This document shows positions 1 to 4,637 of a stretch of DNA of 8,912 bases, in pieces. The number at the start of each line of letters is the position of its first letter. Position 1 is the stretch's first letter. The notes under the pieces are model-generated. The model saw only the letters and a program-made list of their open reading frames with translations, was not told where the DNA came from and did no database searches. This DNA is from an uncultured Clostridia bacterium. GTDB lineage: Bacteria; Bacillota; Clostridia; TANB77; CAG-508. Made by a program: the position numbers and the translations under genes. Location of the stretch: assembly GCA_934167305.1 (NCBI GenBank), contig CAKPKQ010000029.1, forward strand, positions 1-8,912, in the 5' to 3' direction.

Positions 1-2
1 CT

Positions 3-104
3 ACTATGGTGTCTCAATATACTTTAAAATTGATAGATAAGAAATTATTAGAAAATAAATTGAAGGAAATTACGAAAAATGTTGAAGAAAATAACAACAA
101 ATAA
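3..104 (+). CDS. C-terminal end of an unidentified protein (5' truncated by window edge)
   Basis: Reading frame 3 is open from the window edge to a TAA at 102-104 and encodes about 33 residues, ending in a lysine/glutamate-rich helical tail (LKEITKNVEENNNK). The other two forward frames hit stops within 40 bases. An ATG lies at 6-8, but no Shine-Dalgarno can be seen because only five bases precede it, so this is more likely the tail of a longer gene than a 32-residue peptide. No family can be assigned from this fragment. A soluble, charged C terminus is all the sequence shows. Confidence 0.45.
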   Translation, partial: TMVSQYTLKLIDKKLLENKLKEITKNVEENNNK

Positions 105-177
105 ATTTGTGGTCTTAAGTAGCTATTGCAGAAGAAGACAGATATGCTAAGCAAATCGAGAAAGACAAAGAAATATA

Positions 178-258
178 GTAGCGGAGCACAGCGTGCTCCA
201 CTAAGATAATATAAAAAATCATAAGGGGAAAATTAAAAATGAAGAAAAATAAAATTGT
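178..258 (+). repeat. Direct repeat, copy A (overlaps start of the small membrane protein gene)
   Basis: This stretch reappears at about 487-567, offset by 309 bases. Both copies start with GTAGCGGAGCACA and share TAAAAAATCATAA and later AAATAAAATTG, with scattered substitutions and at least one compensated indel. Copy A contains the ribosome binding site and the first codons of the 239-481 gene. Confidence 0.7.
183..199. repeat. Perfect 7-bp inverted repeat with 3-nt loop
   Basis: GGAGCAC, loop AGC, then GTGCTCC. It is a small GC-rich hairpin in very AT-rich surroundings. No T-run follows on either strand, so it is not a typical intrinsic terminator. The equivalent position in copy B of the direct repeat (GGAGCAC ACT GTGATCC) has one mismatched pair. 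Confidence 0.6.
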
Positions 259-481
259 ATCTATAATATGTGGAATAGGAATAATTATAACAACAATAAT
301 TATGATCATTCGCTTACCACTAATAGCACAAGAATTTTCAATACACCAAACAGACTGGAGCTTGGATGTTGAAAGTGCTGTGCGCATGACAGCAATTATG
401 TATGGAGTGGTTATTTGCATTTTTACTATTATTTTAGTATTAGCAAATGTTTTGAAAAATAAAATAAACAACAATACGTAA
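239..481 (+). CDS. Small two-helix membrane protein, unknown function
   Basis: Eighty residues. The start ATG follows a modest AAGGGG site at 223-228 with a 10-base gap. A basic N terminus (MKKNK) leads into a first hydrophobic helix at about residues 6-24 (IVSIICGIGIIITTI). A polar loop of about 25 residues contains Trp40 and several acidic residues, and a second hydrophobic helix spans about 51-71, before a Lys/Asn-rich tail. The positive-inside rule places both ends in the cytoplasm and the loop outside. No family is recognised. Its upstream region and first codons lie in a direct repeat whose second copy sits just downstream, which suggests a once-duplicated small gene. It could be a holin-like, toxin-like or generic small membrane protein, and nothing in the sequence decides between these. 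A long antisense frame covers the same stretch but looks like a shadow. Confidence 0.6.
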   Translation: MKKNKIVSIICGIGIIITTIIMIIRLPLIAQEFSIHQTDWSLDVESAVRMTAIMYGVVICIFTIILVLANVLKNKINNNT

Positions 482-486
482 ATCTC

Positions 487-567
487 GTAGCGGAGCACAC
501 TGTGATCCATTAAAATAATGTAAAAAATCATAAATGGGAAAATCAAAAATATTGAAAATAAAATTGA
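487..567 (+). repeat. Direct repeat, copy B (remnant of a duplicated gene 5' end)
   Basis: This is the diverged second copy of 178-258. Where copy A has the start codon and AAGAAAAATAAAATTG, copy B reads ATATTGAAAATAAAATTG, so the ATG is lost. The mutated stretch now supplies the TTGAAA -35 box of the promoter at 552-580. Confidence 0.65.
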
Positions 568-580
568 ATTATAATATAAT
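552..580 (+). promoter_or_regulatory. Sigma-A-type promoter for the kinase-like gene
   Basis: TTGAAA at 552-557, a 17-base spacer, and TATAAT at 575-580. It matches the housekeeping consensus at 11 of 12 positions and lies 38 bases upstream of the chosen start at 619. It overlaps the end of direct repeat copy B. Confidence 0.7.
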
Positions 581-606
581 GCAATTAACCCAAATAATTA
601 ATGATT

Positions 607-611
607 GGAGG
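607..611 (+). promoter_or_regulatory. Ribosome binding site that sets the start at 619
   Basis: GGAGG with a 7-base gap to ATG 619. An in-frame ATG at 601 lies upstream of this site and has no binding site of its own, so the six extra residues are probably not translated. Confidence 0.75.
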
Positions 612-618
612 CATAAAT

Positions 619-1203
619 ATGCGGCAATTGAAGCCTTTTATGGTTGGATTTTCAGGTACGCCTGAAGCAGGTAAAACTACAGCAATTATGCTAGTAGCAA
701 AAATGCTTGAAAACAAAGGCTATAAAACCATGATCCTTGAAGAATCCGCGGAAAGTTTGCCTCGAGAGTTTACAAAAGGAACCTTTGAAGCAAATTTGTG
801 GATGCACTTAATAACACAAGCAGGTATCTTAAAAGCACAGTATTCAGATACTGATATTGTACTCATTGACAGAGGCATTATCGACAGCAAATTTTACGCG
901 TGGAAATTTATTGAGGAGGGAAAATGTTCAGCAGAACAATTTAGTGAGTTTCAGAAAACTTGTCTGAGTAAAATAACTCTTGACTTGTTAATAAGTGTTT
1001 TTGTACTGCCAGAAACAGCTATTCAGCGTAGAGGAGGAGAAGGTAGACTAGTAACTAAAAAATATGTAGAAGTTTATAATAGTTTGTTTATGAAATTCTT
1101 GGTCACAATACCTACAAAAAAGAAATTAATTAAATCAGATGAGCTTAATCCAATGGAATTAAGCAATGTAATCTTTGACATTATTTTAAATGAAATACCG
1201 TAA
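619..1203 (+). CDS. P-loop NTPase / nucleotide kinase-like protein
   Basis: The protein has 194 residues with the start at 619. A Walker A motif, GTPEAGKTT, is at residues 13-21 after a hydrophobic beta strand (FMVGFS). A second strand ends in LIDRG (about 82-86), which resembles the DR[SG] motif of thymidylate and deoxynucleoside kinases. A glycine/arginine-rich stretch at 137-143 (RRGGEGR) followed by Tyr149 and Tyr153 resembles a lid region. The size fits small-molecule kinases of this fold (about 190-220 residues). The substrate is not evident: a nucleoside or nucleotide is one reading, but AAA-type small ATP-binding proteins of unknown role look similar. It has its own promoter and is followed by a hairpin. 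Base composition is higher in GC than neighbours (24 of 60 in line 721-780, with CGCG, CTCGAG and CGG codons), hinting at horizontal transfer. It is predicted to be cytoplasmic, with no signal peptide. Confidence 0.75.
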   Translation: MRQLKPFMVGFSGTPEAGKTTAIMLVAKMLENKGYKTMILEESAESLPREFTKGTFEANLWMHLITQAGILKAQYSDTDIVLIDRGIIDSKFYAWKFIEEGKCSAEQFSEFQKTCLSKITLDLLISVFVLPETAIQRRGGEGRLVTKKYVEVYNSLFMKFLVTIPTKKKLIKSDELNPMELSNVIFDIILNEIP

Positions 1204-1210
1204 GAGCAAA

Positions 1211-1250
1211 TAGCACAAAGGCAAATTGGCTTTTGTGCTACTTTAATAAT
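1211..1250 (+). terminator. Hairpin after the kinase-like gene, probable terminator with weak T-tract
   Basis: TAGCACAAA (1211-1219) pairs perfectly with TTTGTGCTA (1232-1240). Inner GGC/GCT pairs extend the stem to 12 pairs, including one G-U, with a 6-base loop. The tail CTTTAATAAT is only moderately T-rich, so read-through into the next gene is likely. An in-frame ATG at 1233 lies inside the 3' arm and is not a credible start. Confidence 0.55.
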
Positions 1251-1265
1251 ATAGGAGACAACTTT

Positions 1266-1766
1266 ATGAATAAATTTTTAGAAAAAATAAATAAAATATG
1301 TGAAGAAAATAAAAGAGTAGCAATATTTATAGATATGGATGGAACAATAAATGTATATAATGTATACCCAGAAGAAATTGTAAAACAGAAAATGCAAGAA
1401 GAATATAGTGAAACAGAGCCAGCACAATATATAATAGATATATTAAAAGATATAAGTAGGATATCTAACATTGACTTATATATATTATCTTTATCTAAAT
1501 CAGTAAAAATAACAAAAGAAAAAAAAGATTGGTTAAAAAAATATGTACCATTTATTAATGAAGAAAATTGGATAATAATAACAAAAGAACTAAATGAGTA
1601 TTCAAGTGAAAATAGAGATATAGTAAAAGCACAAAAAATAAAAGATTTAGAAAATAAATATGATTATTTTATATTATTAGATGATGACCATAAAATATTA
1701 AAAGAAGCACAAAAAATAGTTGGTAAAAACTTCAGTCCATTTCATATTTCTTCAGTGCTAGTATAA
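1266..1766 (+). CDS. HAD-superfamily phosphatase, deoxyribonucleotidase (NT5C)-like
   Basis: The protein has 166 residues. The start ATG is 7 bases after AGGAGA (1253-1258); the longer frame beginning at 1233 lies within a hairpin and lacks a binding site. HAD motif I is FIDMDGT (residues 21-27, nucleophile Asp23, acid/base Asp25). Motif II is likely YILSLS (72-77), and the motif III lysine lies in KEKKDW (84-89). Motif IV is LLDDD (137-141), which binds Mg2+. The size, the compact cap region between motifs I and II, and the NxW segment (NWIII, 101-105) fit the small 5'(3')-deoxyribonucleotidase-like HADs found in Firmicutes and phages, which dephosphorylate nucleoside monophosphates. The substrate is inferred. 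Codon use is extremely AT-rich, like polA and unlike the preceding kinase-like gene. No clear promoter of its own is seen, so transcription probably reads through from upstream. Confidence 0.75.
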   Translation: MNKFLEKINKICEENKRVAIFIDMDGTINVYNVYPEEIVKQKMQEEYSETEPAQYIIDILKDISRISNIDLYILSLSKSVKITKEKKDWLKKYVPFINEENWIIITKELNEYSSENRDIVKAQKIKDLENKYDYFILLDDDHKILKEAQKIVGKNFSPFHISSVLV

Positions 1767-1786
1767 GGAATATGTACAGATACATT

Positions 1787-1819
1787 AAAAAAGTGACAGA
1801 AAATTGCTCTCTGTCACTT
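1787..1819 (-). terminator. Intrinsic terminator of the minus-strand 269-aa gene
   Basis: A perfect 10-bp stem, AAGTGACAGA (1791-1800) with TCTGTCACTT (1810-1819), and a 9-base loop. Read on the minus strand it is followed by six T (plus-strand A1787-A1792), the classic terminator shape. On the plus strand the stem is followed by ATAAAAGG, so it would be weaker for the convergent phosphatase gene. Confidence 0.85.
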
Positions 1820-1828
1820 ATAAAAGGA

Positions 1829-2638
1829 TTACAATTTGTCTACGATTTCAAGAAAGTTTTTAATAACTTCTTTCTTGGCCAAAAGTTCTTCAGGGTTGAA
1901 GCCAAGTGATTCGATGGAATCTGTGGCTTTGCAGAATTCTTCAATTGCCTGACGGTTTTGAAGAATTGTGAAAGCTAATGGATCAGGAGTGAGCTCAACC
2001 TTTTCTTCTATGTGCTCTTCAATTTCTGTTTGAACAGTTTCAGATTGCACAGTAGTTTCCGTATTTTCGTCTTGTGGCGAAAGAGTAAAAGGAAGTTCCT
2101 CCTCGCTAATGTCCAGATTTTGATAGTGTTTACACAAATTATCAAAAATATCTCTGATTTGCTTGATGAATGATTTAAGAACAGTGGATTCAGCATAGCT
2201 AAACCCGAGTTCGCGAATACCTCCAAAGTAATTTGCTTCTTTATCGCTATTCAAAAGAAACAGGGTCCGATCAACCAAAATTATATTTTGCTTGATATAA
2301 GTCATTGCAACATTGGTTACAACAACTGCAACAATGGGGTTTACTTCTGCAAATGCGTCATATGACTGTTTGCAGGCATCTGGAATATATACCCGAGGAA
2401 AACCTGGATGAGTGATAGTATATTGAGAACGCAGTTCTCTCCATGCTAAAAGCTTAAAGTTAGATGAATTTGCGTCTTCACTTGGTTCGTTAGCTTCAAT
2501 ATACCTTTTCCAAAGGTAAGCTACTGCTTGATCTTCTTGTAGTGTGAATAAATGCTCACATTCGCTGATAACCTGATTTTGTGCTTCGATGCTGGGGCAA
2601 GCCTTGATGAATTTGTTACGAAGCTGAAATTTTGACAT
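1829..2638 (-). CDS. Hypothetical cytoplasmic protein, 269 aa, no family recognised
   Basis: The start codon (2638-2636) is preceded on the minus strand by AAAAGGAG (plus 2648-2655) and a consensus promoter. A terminator follows the stop, so this is a complete one-gene unit. The protein has no signal peptide or convincing membrane helix. Residues 1-170 look like a mixed, mainly helical globular domain with several aromatic residues and Cys14, Cys27, Cys89 and Cys169. Residues about 175-218 are an acidic Glu/Thr/Gln-rich linker. Residues 219-269 form a predicted helical C-terminal module (LTPDPLAFTILQNRQ to the end). No catalytic motif is recognised. GC content is markedly above the surroundings (24 of 60 in line 1921-1980 against 9 of 60 in a polA line), which suggests a foreign origin. 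It could be phage- or plasmid-derived, but nothing shows that directly. Confidence 0.75.
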   Translation of the reverse strand: MSKFQLRNKFIKACPSIEAQNQVISECEHLFTLQEDQAVAYLWKRYIEANEPSEDANSSNFKLLAWRELRSQYTITHPGFPRVYIPDACKQSYDAFAEVNPIVAVVVTNVAMTYIKQNIILVDRTLFLLNSDKEANYFGGIRELGFSYAESTVLKSFIKQIRDIFDNLCKHYQNLDISEEELPFTLSPQDENTETTVQSETVQTEIEEHIEEKVELTPDPLAFTILQNRQAIEEFCKATDSIESLGFNPEELLAKKEVIKNFLEIVDKL

Positions 2639-2684
2639 TTTGAATATCTCCTTTTATATGTAATTTTGAATGTACGATATTATT

Positions 2685-2713
2685 ATTATATCAAAAATAC
2701 CAATTTATGTCAA
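2685..2713 (-). promoter_or_regulatory. Consensus sigma-A promoter for the 269-aa gene
   Basis: On the minus strand, TTGACA (plus 2713-2708), a 17-base spacer, and TATAAT (plus 2690-2685). All 12 consensus bases and the ideal spacing are present. The -10 box lies 46 bases upstream of the start codon. Strong constitutive expression is expected unless a repressor acts. Confidence 0.85.
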
Positions 2714-2778
2714 CTAATAAGCGGGATTTATCAATCGTGCCAAAGAGCATGTGAGTAATAAAAAACATAAAAAAACTA

Positions 2779-2807
2779 TTGAAAAATAAAATTGATTATA
2801 GTATTAT
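2779..2807 (+). promoter_or_regulatory. Probable promoter of the leader region upstream of the prepilin-like gene
   Basis: TTGAAA at 2779-2784, a 17-base spacer, and TATTAT at 2802-2807; an alternative TATAAT at 2805-2810 would give a 20-base spacer. The segment resembles the 552-580 promoter (ATTGAAAATAAAATTG there, ATTGAAAAATAAAATTG here). It is divergent from the minus-strand promoter at 2685-2713. No other convincing promoter is seen before the gene at 3076. Confidence 0.55.
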
Positions 2808-2853
2808 AATTACAGTAACAGATCAAAAGAAAATAAATAAAGAGGAACCAAAT

Positions 2854-2904
2854 ATGATAAAAGCTGAAAGCATTGCGAGAGTACACACACACACACACAC
2901 GTAA
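2854..2904 (+). CDS. Short leader ORF (16 aa) interrupted after an AC repeat; possibly phase-variable
   Basis: ATG 2854 lies 7 bases after AGAGGA (2841-2846). The frame reads MIKAESIARVHTHTHT and stops at TAA 2902-2904, immediately after the AC tract. In the frame reached by adding one AC unit (or removing two), translation would continue from CGT 2900 for 25 more codons rich in Leu, Lys and Glu. It would then stop at TAA 2975-2977, inside the loop of the terminator. The peptide has no recognised family. It may be a leader peptide, or the 5' part of a gene lost by slippage. Confidence 0.35.
   Translation: MIKAESIARVHTHTHT
2883..2900 (+). repeat. (AC)9 dinucleotide microsatellite, potential slippage and Z-DNA tract
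   Basis: Nine uninterrupted AC units lie inside the short ORF. With flanking GT and GT, the purine-pyrimidine alternation runs from 2881 to 2902, 22 bases, a favourable Z-DNA sequence. Changes of one unit shift the reading frame of the short ORF. Confidence 0.9.
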
Positions 2905-2921
2905 CTTATTAGAAAATAAAC

Positions 2922-2939
2922 AAGCTAAGAGATTAGCTT
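2922..2939 (+). other. Small hairpin upstream of the terminator
   Basis: AAGCTAA (2922-2928), loop GAGA, TTAGCTT (2933-2939): a perfect 7-bp stem with a 4-base loop, 16 bases before the terminator stem. It could be a pause hairpin or part of a leader RNA fold. Confidence 0.5.
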
Positions 2940-2955
2940 TATTAGTTGAATATAG

Positions 2956-2995
2956 AAAACAGACTATTAGGATATAAAAATAGTCTGTTTTTATT
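2956..2995 (+). terminator. Strong intrinsic terminator within the leader
   Basis: AAAACAGACTATT (2956-2968) and AATAGTCTGTTTT (2979-2991) form a perfect 13-bp stem with a 10-base loop. The 3' arm ends in a run of five T (2988-2992), then ATT. It lies 80 bases before the prepilin-like gene and after the short ORF. Confidence 0.85.
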
Positions 2996-3010
2996 GCGCT
3001 TAAAGATTCA

Positions 3011-3018
3011 GAAGGAGG
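3011..3018 (+). promoter_or_regulatory. Orphan Shine-Dalgarno with no usable start codon
   Basis: GAAGGAGG is a near-ideal ribosome binding site, but at start-codon distance the sequence is ATA AAC AAA TAG (3026-3037). The next ATG (3039) is 20 bases away and opens only a 19-codon frame overlapping the real gene. It may be a relic, or a standby site for the ribosome that uses 3061-3065. Confidence 0.5.
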
Positions 3019-3075
3019 TAGTAACATAAACAAATAGAATGCTACAAGCAAATGAAAAAAGGAGGAAAATAAAAA

Positions 3076-4305
3076 ATGAAATTAAAAGAAAATGGTAAAA
3101 ATTTAAAAGAAAATGGTATTACTCTAATAGCACTAATAGTAACTATTGTAATATTATTAATCTTAGCAGGAGTAACACTAAATGCAGTATTTAGCGATAA
3201 TGGAATAATAAAAAAGGCACGAGATGCACAAACCAAAACAGACCAAGGAGTGCAAAAAGATTTAGAACCAATGGGAGCATTAGAAGATTTAATAAATAAA
3301 AATGCAGGTGAAAATAATCAGGGAGAATTTACACAAGATGTAACAGTAATAACAGCTAGTCCTACAATTGAGGAAGGAAAAAGTATAAAAATAACAAATG
3401 ACATAATATACGAAAATTATACTAGTACAACGGTACGTGATGCAGTAAAAAAATTTAATGAAGGAAAAATATCAAGGACAAGCGATTTGATGGCTGAATT
3501 AGAAGTTAATGTTACAGAGCCAGTAACAACAAATAAAGGAAATCAAATAGACTTAGATAGGTTGAGAACGCTAACACTATTTAGAGATATATATATTACA
3601 GACGGAAATAATAAAAGTTATACATTAGAAGGAATTATTAAACTGAAATATAAAGAAAGTTTAATGAAAAATCTTGAAACTGAAATGAGAGATATTATAG
3701 TTATTGGAGTAGATTCTTATACTGGCAAAGTATATTATTATGATTTAGAATCTTATGATAAAAATACTGGTGAAATAAGTTTTGAAATAGAAGCTTATGG
3801 TCCAATAATAATTTTGACTAAAACAGAAGATGAATTCACACAGACAGTTAATGTAATAAATGGTTTGGAAAATATTGAAGAAGGAAAACAACTAGAGATT
3901 ACTAATGACATGATGTATTATGATTATTCAAATGGAACTGTAGCTGAAGTGACATCTATGTTTGATTATGGCGAGATATCAAGTATACAAGAGTTATATA
4001 CTCGTTTAGGGGCTTCTACTAATAATATAGAATTATCAAAATTAAGAGCAGTAACTTTATTCAGAGATATATACATTACAGATGGGGAAAATAGAGAGTA
4101 TATAGATGGAACTAGTATTGAAATAAGCTATAAAGAAAAATTTATGAAAAAAATTGAAGATGGTGAAGAAATTATTATATTAGGTATAAATAAAGAAGAT
4201 GAAAGTATAAATTTATATGAAGCAGTGGATTATAACAATGTAACTGGTGAAATAACATTTGAAATAGAAAATCTCGGTCCAATACTAATCTTGGCAAAAA
4301 AATAA
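3076..4305 (+). CDS. Prepilin-like secreted surface protein with two tandem homologous domains
   Basis: The protein has 409 residues; ATG follows AAAAGGAGG (GGAGG at 3061-3065). Residues 1-14 are basic and end in Gly14, then ITLIAL and a hydrophobic helix to about residue 36. This is a type IV prepilin (class III) signal, cut after Gly14 by a prepilin peptidase. The usual Glu at mature position 5 is Ala19 here. The following NAVFSDNGIIKKARDAQ helix is shared with the protein starting at 8014. The rest is two copies of a domain of about 160 residues (84-249 and 253-409). Each has IEEGK near the start, a TLFRDIYITDG core (167-177, 327-337), and a GEISFEIE or GEITFEIE segment before a GPIIIL or GPILIL strand, so a beta-rich fold is likely. 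The protein is expected to be membrane-anchored and exposed outside. No pilus assembly genes are in the window, so its assembly partners are unknown. It sits behind a leader with a terminator and an AC repeat, and ends at its own terminator. Confidence 0.8.
   Translation: MKLKENGKNLKENGITLIALIVTIVILLILAGVTLNAVFSDNGIIKKARDAQTKTDQGVQKDLEPMGALEDLINKNAGENNQGEFTQDVTVITASPTIEEGKSIKITNDIIYENYTSTTVRDAVKKFNEGKISRTSDLMAELEVNVTEPVTTNKGNQIDLDRLRTLTLFRDIYITDGNNKSYTLEGIIKLKYKESLMKNLETEMRDIIVIGVDSYTGKVYYYDLESYDKNTGEISFEIEAYGPIIILTKTEDEFTQTVNVINGLENIEEGKQLEITNDMMYYDYSNGTVAEVTSMFDYGEISSIQELYTRLGASTNNIELSKLRAVTLFRDIYITDGENREYIDGTSIEISYKEKFMKKIEDGEEIIILGINKEDESINLYEAVDYNNVTGEITFEIENLGPILILAKK
3325..4302 (+). 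repeat. Internal tandem duplication in the prepilin-like gene
   Basis: Copy 1 covers nucleotides 3325-3822 (residues 84-249) and copy 2 covers 3832-4302 (residues 253-409). The best-kept segments are TLFRDIYITDG and the EFTQ start. The copies are diverged in the rest, so the duplication is not recent. Confidence 0.8.
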
Positions 4306-4334
4306 TTGTAAAAACTGTATAAAAATTAATATTC

Positions 4335-4387
4335 AAAAAATATTTCCTTATGGTAAAATAAATTTATCATAATGGAAATATTTTTTT
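4335..4387 (+). terminator. Intrinsic terminator of the prepilin-like gene
   Basis: A long AT-rich hairpin. Its arms AAAATATTTCC and GGAAATATTTT are joined by an inner TTATGGTAAA / TTTATCATAA stem containing one G-U pair, with a one-base bulge between the two stems. It is followed by seven T (4381-4387). Confidence 0.8.
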
Positions 4388-4440
4388 CAATATACAAAAA
4401 GCTAAATTACATTGTAGGTTTTTATTAATATATAAAGAAG

Positions 4441-4469
4441 TTGCCTTTTATAAGATTATATGATATTAT
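4441..4469 (+). promoter_or_regulatory. Candidate polA promoter (weak)
   Basis: TTGCCT, a 17-base spacer, and TATTAT, matching 9 of 12 consensus bases. In DNA this AT-rich such matches arise by chance, so this is tentative. Confidence 0.3.
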
Positions 4470-4625
4470 TGCAAAAAAATAGATGAGTAGAATTTGCTAG
4501 ATATGGTAGAAAAAACATTATATATTATTAAGTTACTTAATTTATAATATTAATGCAAAAATGATATTAAAAACAAAGATTAAAACAAGTTTATGGCTAA
4601 ATTGATAATAAAAACCTTAATAGAA

Positions 4626-4631
4626 AGAAGG
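4626..4631 (+). promoter_or_regulatory. Ribosome binding site that sets the polA start at 4638
   Basis: AGAAGG with a 6-base gap to ATG 4638. The alternative ATG at 4593 would add 15 residues with no family counterpart before the conserved MKKIVLIDGN start. Confidence 0.75.
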
Positions 4632-4637
4632 AAAAAC

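Larger units (their letters stand above)
2808..3075 (+). other. Leader-like region with possible attenuator, upstream of the prepilin-like gene
   Basis: This gene-poor stretch contains, in order, a Shine-Dalgarno-like AGAGGA (2841-2846), a 16-codon ORF with an (AC)9 tract, a small hairpin, an intrinsic terminator, an orphan GAAGGAGG, and the AAAAGGAGG site serving ATG 3076. Transcription from 2779-2807 must pass the terminator to reach the surface-protein gene. Whether this is a regulated leader, a separate short RNA or a decayed gene cannot be settled from sequence alone. Confidence 0.4.
4388..4637 (+). other. Gene-free AT-rich region upstream of polA
   Basis: No ORF, RNA gene or repeat of note is seen here. 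It holds a candidate promoter (4441-4469), a TATAAT at 4543-4548 without a good -35 box, and an inverted repeat ATTAAG-TTA-CTTAAT (4527-4541) directly next to that TATAAT. An in-frame ATG at 4593 has no binding site. Confidence 0.5.

Noticed and set aside
115..546. 143-codon minus-strand frame with two similar hydrophobic segments (MIFYIILMDH and MIFYIILVEH)
   Set aside because: The internal similarity is explained by the direct repeats at 178 and 487 read in reverse. The frame covers a plausible plus-strand gene and has no convincing binding site.
601..618. Upstream ATG extending the kinase-like protein by six residues
   Set aside because: The GGAGG site lies downstream of this ATG and is well placed for ATG 619.
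1233..1265. Upstream ATG extending the phosphatase by 11 residues
   Set aside because: It lies inside the 3' arm of a hairpin and lacks a binding site; ATG 1266 has AGGAGA at good distance.
2756..3075. Known c-di-GMP or other riboswitch upstream of the pilin-like gene
   Set aside because: I looked for the conserved GEMM core elements and found none. The structures present are simple hairpins.
4593..4637. Upstream ATG extending DNA polymerase I by 15 residues
   Set aside because: There is no binding site, and the family starts at the conserved MKKIVLIDGN.
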